This document shows, one piece after another, positions 1 through 5,905 of a DNA stretch of 6,717 nucleotides (position 1 is the first letter of the stretch; each line of letters starts with the position of its first letter). The notes under the pieces were generated by a model. The model saw only the letters and a list, made by a program, of their open reading frames with translations. It did not search any database and was not told the DNA's origin. Both the position numbers and the translations under genes were made by a program. Origin of the DNA: Bacteroidota bacterium (GTDB lineage: Bacteria > Bacteroidota > Bacteroidia > Bacteroidales > PUMT01); assembly GCA_003556985.1 (NCBI GenBank), contig PWPZ01000014.1, positions 1 to 6,717 on the forward strand. Reading direction: 5' to 3'.

Positions 1-161
1 GATCCGATCCACGTGCATAAAAGGGTACCCACCAGTTTATAGGTCGGAACCGAACGGCCGGCAACCATAAAATCATCCTGGCCCTTTACGGCAAAGCTTT
101 TATATACCGAAATCCCCATCAACAGGGAAAGATAACCTAATACTATCCATAAAAAGATCAT
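1..161 (-). CDS. Sodium:solute symporter (SSS family), N-terminal fragment
   Basis: This reading frame starts at ATG 161 and runs leftward off the window, giving 53 complete codons. The product begins MIFLWIVLGYLSLLMGISVY, a first membrane helix. It continues with KGQDDFMVAGRSVP (residues 26-39) and GTLLCTWIGS (44-53), the N-terminal signature of the SSS family (TC 2.A.21, relatives of PutP and PanF): a glycine/aspartate-rich loop, an AGR motif, then the start of the next helix with T and W-I-G-S. Family knowledge makes it an inner-membrane Na+-coupled importer; the substrate cannot be told from this part. No other ATG, GTG or TTG lies in frame between the upstream stop (near 216) and 161, so the start is secure. 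It lies 102 bases downstream of the AbgT gene on the same strand with no clear terminator between, so co-transcription is possible. Confidence 0.85.
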   Translation of the reverse strand, partial: MIFLWIVLGYLSLLMGISVYKSFAVKGQDDFMVAGRSVPTYKLVGTLLCTWIG

Positions 162-263
162 TTCAAAATATTTTAAGATTAACCGGGGCTTTGGCGGATT
201 TATTTTACTAACAGTACGTCATAAGCCCTTCAATATATCATCCTGCTGCCATTCCTGAACCCG

Positions 264-1826
264 TTATACCGAGTAAAAAAGTTCAGCTCCGGGACCGATA
301 GGCAATCCAAGGGTTATCCAAACAATCATCAGCACTAACCAGAACAGTAAAAAGGCCACCGAATAGGGCAGCATGGTTGCGATGATGGTTCCTATTCCTG
401 CTTTTTTATCATACTTTTCCATAAAAGCAACAATAAGAGCAAAATAAGACATCATTGGTGAAATTATATTGGTAACACTGTCGCCTATTCTGTAGGCCAT
501 CTGAGTGAATTCAGGAGAATAACCGAGGAGCATGAACATCGGTATGAAAACCGGTGCCATAATGGCCCATTTTGCGGAGGCACTTCCTATTACCATATTT
601 ATTAATGCCGATATCAACACCAGACTTATCATGAGAGGAATCCTGCCCAGTCCGATAGCTCCAATGGTTTCAGCACCTTTGATTGCAAAGATCAGCCCCA
701 GGTTGGTCCAGTTGAAATAGGCAACAAACTGGGCCGCAAAAAATACAAGTACTATATAGGTGCCAAGGGTCGACATGGATTTACCCATTCCATGAATAAC
801 ATCCGCATTACTTTTCAGGGTACGCGCCCCGATTCCGTATGCAATGCCAATAACCGCAGCTATAATAAATATCATGGCTACAATGCCCGACATAAAAGGT
901 GAGCGGAGCAGATCACCGGTAACGGGATCGCGTAAAAATCCGCTGCCCGGCACATAATCCCATATACCTCCGCTAATGGGCATTGTTGCCCAAAGTAACA
1001 GTAGCAGGATGATATAAAATGTATACCCCGCATATTTCAACCCCCGTTTTTCATCGCTGGTAATATCATGAAGCTCTTCCGGTTGTGCATCACCTTTATA
1101 GGGGCCCAGCCTGGGCACAACGATCTTTTCGGTTACCCAGGTTCCCACCACGGCTATAAAGAATGTTGAAACAAACATAAAATAATAGTTGGCGGCAGGG
1201 TTAACTTCAATAGATTGATCTATTATATGCGCCGCTTCCTCTGACAATCCTGCCAGCAGGGGATCAATAGTGCCAAGCAGAAGGTTTGCGCTGTACCCGC
1301 CCGACACACCGGCAAAGGCCGCGGCGAGCCCGGCCAGCGGATTCCTTCCCACGGCCAGAAAGATCATGGCGCCAAGAGGAACCAGAACAACATAGCCCAC
1401 TTCGCTGGCGGTGTTTGATAATATGCCCGCAAAAACAATTGCAAAAGTCAAAAGCTGCCTGGGCGCTGACAGAACAAGCTTTCGAAGGGCAGTGGCCATA
1501 AATCCGCTTGATTCCATAACTCCTATCCCCAGAAGGGCTACGAGCACCGTTCCCAGGGGGGCAAAGGAAGTGAAATTCACAACCATTCTTGTCAGTATCA
1601 TATGCAATCCTTCGACCGACAGGAGACTGAAGGGCTCTATTTCTTCCCGGGTGCCCGGATGAACAACTGAAATATCAAACGCAGCTACTATTGCCGACAG
1701 CAAAATGGTGGCTCCGGCAAAAATAGCAAAGAGAGTGGCGGGGTGAGGCAGCTTGTTCCCAACTGTCTCAACAGTGGCAAGCATTCGCGCAATAATACCG
1801 GGATTTTCTTTATTACTGGTTGTCAT
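264..1826 (-). CDS. AbgT family transporter (p-aminobenzoyl-glutamate importer / antimetabolite efflux type)
   Basis: This 520-aa polytopic inner-membrane protein has the full length usual for the family. Characterised members are E. coli AbgT (p-aminobenzoyl-glutamate uptake) and MtrF and YdaH (p-aminobenzoate/sulfonamide export). Visible family marks are VGNKLPHPATLF (22-33), PLGTVLVALLGIGVMESSG (90-108), NPLAGLAAAFAGVSGGYSAN (162-181, first re-entrant hairpin), GTIDPLLAG (185-193), GSASAKWAIMAPVFIPM (414-430, second hairpin) and YRIGDSVTNIISPMM (445-459). Residues S417, W420, P438, R446, D449 and P457 are present; from memory these are the positions reported as functionally important in Neisseria MtrF. 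A cytoplasmic loop of charged residues lies around 240-265. ATG 1826 is the first start after an in-frame TAA in the upstream spacer; there is no Shine-Dalgarno motif, as is common in Bacteroidota. Direction of transport and substrate are not decided by sequence. Confidence 0.93.
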   Translation of the reverse strand: MTTSNKENPGIIARMLATVETVGNKLPHPATLFAIFAGATILLSAIVAAFDISVVHPGTREEIEPFSLLSVEGLHMILTRMVVNFTSFAPLGTVLVALLGIGVMESSGFMATALRKLVLSAPRQLLTFAIVFAGILSNTASEVGYVVLVPLGAMIFLAVGRNPLAGLAAAFAGVSGGYSANLLLGTIDPLLAGLSEEAAHIIDQSIEVNPAANYYFMFVSTFFIAVVGTWVTEKIVVPRLGPYKGDAQPEELHDITSDEKRGLKYAGYTFYIILLLLLWATMPISGGIWDYVPGSGFLRDPVTGDLLRSPFMSGIVAMIFIIAAVIGIAYGIGARTLKSNADVIHGMGKSMSTLGTYIVLVFFAAQFVAYFNWTNLGLIFAIKGAETIGAIGLGRIPLMISLVLISALINMVIGSASAKWAIMAPVFIPMFMLLGYSPEFTQMAYRIGDSVTNIISPMMSYFALIVAFMEKYDKKAGIGTIIATMLPYSVAFLLFWLVLMIVWITLGLPIGPGAELFYSV

Positions 1827-2082
1827 AAAAATTTCTGAACAATTATCAGCGACCGGTTACGGCCGACTCTGAATCGTGATAAAAATGTTGCAATTTTAAT
1901 GTTTATTGTCAATTATACCAATAAAATATTATATAATCAGGCAAATAACATCCCGGGAAAAATCATAACCCGCTCATATAAATTACATTTACCATGTAAA
2001 ACATCATTATAGAAGATGGCGATTATAAGATGACATAAAAAATTTCTAATTTTAATAAATAAACACATTAAACACCGCAAAC
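1827..2082. other. Divergent intergenic spacer between AbgT gene and nnr
   Basis: These 256 AT-rich bases separate two divergent starts, so the promoters of both genes should lie here. On the + strand TAATTTTA (2047-2054) is one mismatch from the Bacteroidota -7 element TAnnTTTG and would give a short leader for nnr, but no matching -33 TTG is evident. TTACAT (1983-1988) and ATGTAA (1994-1999) form a 6-bp inverted repeat around a 5-base centre, which could be an operator or chance in AT-rich DNA. I see no good promoter for the AbgT side and no RNA gene. Confidence 0.5.
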
Positions 2083-3591
2083 ATGAAGATTCTAACCACC
2101 AGTCAGATCAGGGAAGCCGATGAATATACCATAAAGAACGAGCCGGTAAGTTCTGTAAATCTTATGGAGCGGGCAGCTGAAGCCATTACCGGGTGGATTG
2201 TGAATAATTACCCGGAAGATACAAAAGTCAGAATCTTTGCAGGATCGGGAAACAACGGCGGAGACGGGCTTGCAGTAGGCAGGATGCTTTTAGAGAAAGG
2301 CATTGAAACCAAAATATTACTGCTAAAACCGGGATCGGGCTTTTCAGACGACACTTCGGTAAACCTGGAGCGGCTGAAGGCAATGAATAACCCCCCTGCC
2401 ATAATGACCTCCGAAGAAGATTTTCCGGAAATTTCGCCAACGGAAGTTATTATTGACGCCTTGTTCGGAACGGGCCTTACAAGGCCGGTTTCAGGACTTC
2501 CCGCCCAACTGGTCCGCCATATGAACAACTCTTCCGCAGAGATCATATCTATTGATATGCCATCCGGCCTGTTCGGCGACGATAACAGGGAAAATTCGGA
2601 CGGCAGCATAGTTAAAGCAACCCGTACCCTTTCATTCCAATTCCCCAAATTGGCCTTTTTATTCCGTGAAAACCGTGAATATACAGGAGAATGGGTAATA
2701 CTCCCCATTGGCCTGCATGAAGAATTCATTGAAAAAGTAAAAACGCCTTACCATCTTGCTGACAGGGAATATGTAAGGCCCCTTTTAAAGGAGAGAGAAA
2801 AATTTGCTCACAAGGGAAATTTTGGCCATTGCCTGCTTATTGCCGGAAGTTACGGGAAAATGGGTGCAGCCGTCCTGGCGGCAACATCCTGCCTGCGCTC
2901 GGGAACCGGACTGTTGACGGTTCATGTGCCGGTTAAGGGATGTGAAATTGTGCAAAACGGCTTACCTGAGGCCATGATAAGCTTAGACGACTCTGATACT
3001 TTCTTTTCGGTGCTCCCCGACCTTGACAAGTTTGATGCGATAGGAGCCGGACCGGCGCTGGGAACTTCAGATCAAAGCGGGGAAGCTCTTGCAGACCTGC
3101 TGAAATTTTTGGCAAAGCCAATGGTGCTCGATGCCGATGCAATAAATATAATATCGTTAAATAAAGATTTGATTGCCAGGATTCCCCCGGGTACTATACT
3201 AACGCCCCATCCGGGAGAATTTGACCGGCTTACTAAACAACATAAAAACAGTCACGACCGTTTGATATCGCAGATCGAATTGGCTAAAAACAGCAAACTT
3301 GTGATTGTATTAAAAGGTGCCTATACATCTGTCGCAACACCCGACGGCTCATGCTATTTTAACAGCAGCGGCAATCCTGGTATGGCAACGGCAGGCACCG
3401 GTGATGTATTAACAGGAATTATTTTATCTTTGCTCGGCCAGGGATACGATCCGGCTGATGCGGCTGTTACCGGGGTATTTATACACGGACTGGCGGGTGA
3501 TCACGCAATACGCGAGCTCTCTCCCGAGTCGATGATAGCCGGTGATATCAGCACAAACCTGGGCAGGGCTTTTAAATCTTTAAAATCATAG
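2083..3591 (+). CDS. nnr: Bifunctional NAD(P)H-hydrate epimerase / ADP-dependent NAD(P)H-hydrate dehydratase
   Basis: This 502-aa cytoplasmic metabolite-repair enzyme belongs to a known family. Its N-terminal half interconverts R- and S-NAD(P)HX, the damaged hydrated cofactors; its C-terminal half uses ADP to dehydrate S-NAD(P)HX back to NAD(P)H, giving AMP and phosphate. The epimerase (YjeF_N) domain spans about 1-215 and shows the start MKILTTSQIREAD, GSGNNGGDG (55-63), DALFGTGL (125-132) and IDMPSG (157-162). The ribokinase-like dehydratase (NnrD) domain spans about 225-500 and shows HKGNFGHCLLIAGS (243-256), GAGPALG (321-327), LDADAINI (349-356), TPHPGEF (374-380), VLKG (409-412) and NPGMATAGTGDVLTG (431-445), with D441 as the expected catalytic aspartate. 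The length fits the usual two-domain fusion and no key motif is missing. The start is supported because the protein begins directly at the conserved N-terminus. It is followed after 4 bases by the lipoprotein gene. Confidence 0.96.
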   Translation: MKILTTSQIREADEYTIKNEPVSSVNLMERAAEAITGWIVNNYPEDTKVRIFAGSGNNGGDGLAVGRMLLEKGIETKILLLKPGSGFSDDTSVNLERLKAMNNPPAIMTSEEDFPEISPTEVIIDALFGTGLTRPVSGLPAQLVRHMNNSSAEIISIDMPSGLFGDDNRENSDGSIVKATRTLSFQFPKLAFLFRENREYTGEWVILPIGLHEEFIEKVKTPYHLADREYVRPLLKEREKFAHKGNFGHCLLIAGSYGKMGAAVLAATSCLRSGTGLLTVHVPVKGCEIVQNGLPEAMISLDDSDTFFSVLPDLDKFDAIGAGPALGTSDQSGEALADLLKFLAKPMVLDADAINIISLNKDLIARIPPGTILTPHPGEFDRLTKQHKNSHDRLISQIELAKNSKLVIVLKGAYTSVATPDGSCYFNSSGNPGMATAGTGDVLTGIILSLLGQGYDPADAAVTGVFIHGLAGDHAIRELSPESMIAGDISTNLGRAFKSLKS

Positions 3592-3595
3592 ATAA

Positions 3596-4720
3596 ATGCG
3601 ACACTATTTTATAGTTTTACTGGCTATGGCCGGCCTTTTATGGGGTTGTGCCGGGTCTAAGGGACTTGAGCACAGAACTTCGGCAATTAACGTTTCAGAA
3701 GCTGATCATCCCGAAAACTACACTCTTGTTTATTCGCTGCCCAAAACTACCCTCAGGGTATCAGTTGAAGCCACCCGGATAATCACCCGGCGCGGGCCCT
3801 ATTATCAGTTTGCTGAAAGGTACCTGGGCATTTCCGATGTGCCAGCCACCAATGAGAATTCATGGCGAATAGATAATGTAAAGATCAGGAGTTACCAGGA
3901 AGCCGATCCGGACCATTATTATATGCTAAAAACCAATGACCGGCACGTAACTAATTACTTTAAACTGAATGCAGAGGGATTTATACTTCCGGCAAACCAG
4001 AAACAGTTGCCCGAGCTGGAAGGCCACGTTTACAGGATGGAGCATGAAAAGGGTGAACCCCTTTATACCGATCTTTCAATTCACCCCAGTGTTGTTGAGG
4101 AAACGCGGACTGTAATGCGTATGGTCAGGCAGGACACTGCCTTTGTAAATGTTCCGGTACTCCAGAGACAATCGGTAACCAGGAGCACCGATGCCAAGGC
4201 TGCCGAAGCAGCCGATCTGATATTTGAGCTCAGGAGCAACCGGTTCAGGCTCTTATCGGGCGACCTTGATCTTTTTCCCGACGGCAGGGCACTCGAGTCA
4301 ATTATTGATGAATTTGCAAGGCTGGAAAGAGAGTACCTTGATCTTTTTACGGGCAAAGTATTTGAGAAGACACATGAGTTCACATTTGATTATACTCCAA
4401 ATCCGGAACTGATCCGGGGTAATATCGAAAACCATGTGATTTTCCGGCTTTCAGATACCGAAGGGATCCTTCCTGCCGGCGATGAAAGCGGCAGGCCGGT
4501 TACCCTGCAACTGGCAAAAGAGAGTAAAACCGACAGGATGGACAGAATACAGGATGTACCTTCATCAAGGAACAGCACCCCTGACAGGCTTTTCTACAGA
4601 ATACCCGATGTTGCCGGAGTCAGTCTGACAGACGGCAATAATGAGATTGCGCGTTCACGAATTCTGGTAAGTCAGTACGGAAAGGTCATTTCACTTCCCG
4701 TAAACTTTTTATGGGAATAG
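3596..4720 (+). CDS. DUF4831-like lipoprotein
   Basis: This 374-aa protein resembles the DUF4831 family of Bacteroidota, whose function is unknown. The first 17 residues are a lipoprotein signal: basic MRH, a hydrophobic core, then a lipobox LWGC with C18 as the expected lipidated cysteine; tryptophan before the glycine is uncommon. Residues after C18 (AGSKG) carry no acidic cluster, so the surface-export signal known from some Bacteroidota lipoproteins is not seen and a periplasm-facing anchor is more likely (inference). Family-like parts are YTLVYSLPKTTLRVSVEAT (42-60), the RRGPYYQFAERYLGISDV stretch (65-82), and a middle acidic segment with SNRFRLLSGDLDLFPDG (214-230). The C-terminus looks beta-rich. 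The start lies 4 bases after the nnr stop, which implies one transcript and likely coupled translation. The link to cofactor repair is by position only. Confidence 0.82.
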   Translation: MRHYFIVLLAMAGLLWGCAGSKGLEHRTSAINVSEADHPENYTLVYSLPKTTLRVSVEATRIITRRGPYYQFAERYLGISDVPATNENSWRIDNVKIRSYQEADPDHYYMLKTNDRHVTNYFKLNAEGFILPANQKQLPELEGHVYRMEHEKGEPLYTDLSIHPSVVEETRTVMRMVRQDTAFVNVPVLQRQSVTRSTDAKAAEAADLIFELRSNRFRLLSGDLDLFPDGRALESIIDEFARLEREYLDLFTGKVFEKTHEFTFDYTPNPELIRGNIENHVIFRLSDTEGILPAGDESGRPVTLQLAKESKTDRMDRIQDVPSSRNSTPDRLFYRIPDVAGVSLTDGNNEIARSRILVSQYGKVISLPVNFLWE

Positions 4721-4730
4721 CCTTAAGGCT
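4719..4730. repeat. 12-bp perfect palindrome overlapping the lipoprotein stop codon
   Basis: AGCCTTAAGGCT is self-complementary and includes the last two bases of the TAG stop. As RNA the stem would be short (4 bp around TTAA) and no T-run follows, so it is a poor intrinsic terminator. It may be a binding site or chance. Confidence 0.5.
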
Positions 4731-4749
4731 TACTGCCGGAATTGCAGAA

Positions 4750-4817
4750 CTGTCTTTACGGGGATTGAAGACCTGTCTTTACGGGGATTGAAAACCTGTC
4801 TTTACGGGAATGAAAAC
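4750..4817. repeat. Tandem repeat, three copies of a 23-base unit
   Basis: The copies lie at 4750-4772, 4773-4795 and 4796-4817. They share the core CTGTCTTTACGGG and end in TTGAAGAC, TTGAAAAC or ATGAAAAC. Copies 1 and 2 differ at one base; copy 3 is 22 bases long with a one-base deletion and a substitution. Degenerate remnants with CTG and ATTG(C)A words flank the array on both sides (about 4733-4749 and 4818-4831). There are no unique spacers between copies. The array has the near-identity expected of recent slippage or unequal exchange and begins 30 bases after the lipoprotein stop. Confidence 0.92.
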
Positions 4818-4824
4818 CTGCCAT

Positions 4825-4875
4825 ATTGAACTGGCTGAAAAACCCATAGGCTGAATCGCGGGCTCACCTATAGCT
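4825..4875. repeat. Diverged direct repeat, copy A
   Basis: This unit begins ATTGAA, contains GCTGAAAAA, then a CCCATAGGCTGA segment, a CGGG core, and ends ATAGCT. It aligns over its full length with copy B at 4933-4986 at roughly 70 percent identity by eye. It can form a 5-bp stem, ATAGG (4846-4850) with CCTAT (4867-4871). It follows directly on the tandem array. Confidence 0.65.
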
Positions 4876-4932
4876 GAAAAGTTATATTCCGGATAATCAA
4901 GTACTTTATTGACTGTAAGCAAAGCCGGTGAT

Positions 4933-4986
4933 ATTGAATATAGCTGAAAAATCCACAAGCTGATAACGGGTTTCCTCCCGATAGCT
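4933..4986. repeat. Diverged direct repeat, copy B
   Basis: This is the partner of copy A, with start-to-start spacing of 108 bases. It begins ATTGAA, contains GCTGAAAAA and a TCCACAAGCTGA segment, and ends ATAGCT. It can form a bulged hairpin in which AGCT (4958-4961), AT and CGGG (4967-4970) pair with CCCG (4977-4980), AT and AGCT (4983-4986) around TTTCCT. Structure in both copies suggests a small degenerate intergenic element. Confidence 0.65.
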
Positions 4987-5019
4987 AAGGCCCGATACTG
5001 TATGGCCGCAATGATGGTT

Positions 5020-5043
5020 AAAAGGTAATCTTAAAACCCTTTT
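5020..5043 (-). terminator. Weak candidate terminator for the thioredoxin-fold gene
   Basis: AAAAGG (5020-5025) and CCTTTT (5038-5043) form a 6-bp stem with a 12-base loop, 23 bases beyond the stop of the minus-strand gene. On that strand the stem is followed by a short, interrupted T-run. The stem is AU-rich and the loop large, so it may not terminate strongly. Confidence 0.25.
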
Positions 5044-5066
5044 CTCTATATTTTCGTTTTACTCTT

Positions 5067-5594
5067 TTAGCGGAATGTGCTGGTAAAGCTCTCCTGAAAA
5101 TTTTCCCACGACGTGGTTATGTAATTATCTTCACCGATGAACTTAAGCAGAGGCTCTATCTGCTCCGGTGTTTTAAAGCCCGGCACCGCTGTTAAAAGCT
5201 CAAGCTCTTCGTTAATGTATACTATGGAGGGATAAGACATTTGTCCCTGCAGCATTGCAACGGCCAGCTGGTGGGGCGATCTCCTTCCTTCTCCTTCATT
5301 TACAAATTCATGCCCCTGAAAGCGTATAGTGTCTGTGGTTTCGGCGTTTAATTTGACCGGATAGAAATGGTTGTTTATATAACGGGCAACCTTCGGATTG
5401 CTGAATGTTTCAGAATCCATACGTTTGCAAAACCCGCACCAGTCGGTATATATATCTACAAGTATCTTACGTGGATTATTCCTGGAAAGCTCAACAGCCT
5501 CTTCAAAACTGTACCAGTTTATTTTTTCGGCCGCCTGACCGGCATTCAATGAAAACATAAAAGCAAAACCAAGCAAAATTGTTGTATATCTCAT
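5067..5594 (-). CDS. Exported thioredoxin-fold protein (CGFC motif)
   Basis: This 175-aa protein has a signal peptide: MRYTT, a hydrophobic core to about residue 16, then NAGQAAE with likely cleavage after A21 or A22. The mature part is a thioredoxin fold of the DUF255/thioredoxin_7-like kind. KILVDIYTDWCGFCKRMD (43-60) holds the redox pair C53/C56, and SYPS (120-123) holds the expected cis-proline P122. The gap between the second cysteine and the cis-proline is 66 residues, against 41 in E. coli thioredoxin, so there is an insertion around 83-112 with the charged loop GHEFVNEGEGRRSPHQ. The expected role is periplasmic thiol reduction or disulfide exchange; the partner is unknown. It stands alone, converging on the lipoprotein gene and diverging from the second AbgT gene. 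The ATG at 5594 places the signal peptide at the very N-terminus, which supports this start. Confidence 0.9.
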   Translation of the reverse strand: MRYTTILLGFAFMFSLNAGQAAEKINWYSFEEAVELSRNNPRKILVDIYTDWCGFCKRMDSETFSNPKVARYINNHFYPVKLNAETTDTIRFQGHEFVNEGEGRRSPHQLAVAMLQGQMSYPSIVYINEELELLTAVPGFKTPEQIEPLLKFIGEDNYITTSWENFQESFTSTFR

Positions 5595-5627
5595 AATTCC
5601 CGATTTAATAGATTAAAAAAAACTCAG

Positions 5628-5663
5628 CCAATTAAATTATATCATTTATAAATTGGATGATAT
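5628..5663 (-). promoter_or_regulatory. Overlapping inverted repeats in the leader of the thioredoxin-fold gene
   Basis: ATATCAT (5639-5645) pairs with ATGATAT (5657-5663), and CCAATT (5628-5633) pairs with AATTGG (5651-5656). The two stems interleave, so as RNA they would exclude each other; as DNA either could be an operator. They lie 34-69 bases before the start codon. The sequence is AT-rich, so chance is a real alternative. Confidence 0.35.
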
Positions 5664-5738
5664 CAAGGTCAACCAGTCTTAACTTTTTACCCGGGGTATT
5701 TTCAGCCGGTCGTTGTAAAGGTCGCCGTTATATAAACA

Positions 5739-5746
5739 CAAAGTTA
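5739..5746 (-). promoter_or_regulatory. Bacteroidota-type -7 element for the thioredoxin-fold gene
   Basis: On the minus strand this reads TAACTTTG, an exact match to the Bacteroidota primary-sigma -7 consensus TAnnTTTG. It would give a leader of about 140 bases containing the overlapping inverted repeats. A clear -33 TTG at the usual spacing is not seen. Confidence 0.45.
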
Positions 5747-5794
5747 ATACCATTTATTTATTCATATGCACATATTTACATTTATTTAACAATA

Positions 5795-5803
5795 TATACT
5801 TTG
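5795..5803 (+). promoter_or_regulatory. Promoter-like -7 element for the second AbgT gene
   Basis: TATACTTTG resembles TAnnTTTG but with three rather than two bases between TA and TTTG. It is followed by TGT, as on the mirrored element. It would give a leader of about 210 bases. No convincing -33 TTG lies upstream. Confidence 0.35.
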
Positions 5804-5837
5804 TGTCCCGCCACTAATATTACAATCATCACTAACA

Positions 5838-5855
5838 ATATGTTCAGAAACATAT
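5838..5855 (+). promoter_or_regulatory. Perfect 7-bp hairpin in the second AbgT leader
   Basis: ATATGTT (5838-5844) and AACATAT (5849-5855) enclose the loop CAGA. A run of ten T (5870-5879) follows 14 bases later. This is too far, and the stem too AU-rich, for a classic terminator, but the pair may act on transcription or translation of the downstream gene. Confidence 0.4.
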
Positions 5856-5905
5856 GCAATGATAGATGATTTTTTTTTTACATTTACGCTTTTTATGCCG
5901 GAATA

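Larger units (their letters stand above)
4721..5066. other. Non-coding repeat-bearing stretch between two converging genes
   Basis: These 346 bases lie between the ends of the converging lipoprotein and thioredoxin genes. I find no credible gene on either strand; the only short frames (for example 14 codons from ATG 4810) are not supported. The stretch contains tandem 23-base repeats, two diverged copies of a roughly 50-base unit, and a weak stem near the end of the thioredoxin gene, each listed separately. Confidence 0.7.
5736..5806. repeat. 9-bp inverted repeat pairing two divergent promoter-like elements
   Basis: ACACAAAGT (5736-5744) and ACTTTGTGT (5798-5806) are perfect reverse complements separated by 53 bases. 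Each arm contains the TTTG of a -7-like element, pointing outward toward the thioredoxin-fold gene and the second AbgT gene respectively. Confidence 0.6.

Noticed and set aside
2208..2729. 173-codon open frame on the minus strand inside nnr
   Set aside because: It lies wholly opposite well-conserved epimerase-domain coding sequence and its translation shows no recognisable family features.
4081..4578. Open frames on both strands overlapping the lipoprotein gene
   Set aside because: They are alternative frames of a coherent 374-aa protein and show no family features of their own.
4750..4817. Possible CRISPR array, because the unit ends in ATTGAAAAC much like some CRISPR repeats
   Set aside because: The 23-base units abut directly with no unique spacers, there are only three copies, and no cas genes are visible.
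4810..4854. 14-codon ORF beginning in the last tandem repeat copy
   Set aside because: Very short, no conserved context, and it runs through the diverged repeat unit; chance is the simplest explanation.
5657..5869. 70-codon plus-strand open frame in the divergent spacer
   Set aside because: Its composition simply reflects AT-rich DNA (many I, Y, N, T), it crosses both promoter-like elements, and nothing in it resembles a known protein.
5838..5879. Intrinsic terminator made of the 7-bp hairpin and T10 run
   Set aside because: The T-run starts 14 bases after the stem, the stem is mostly A-U, and no upstream plus-strand gene ends here.
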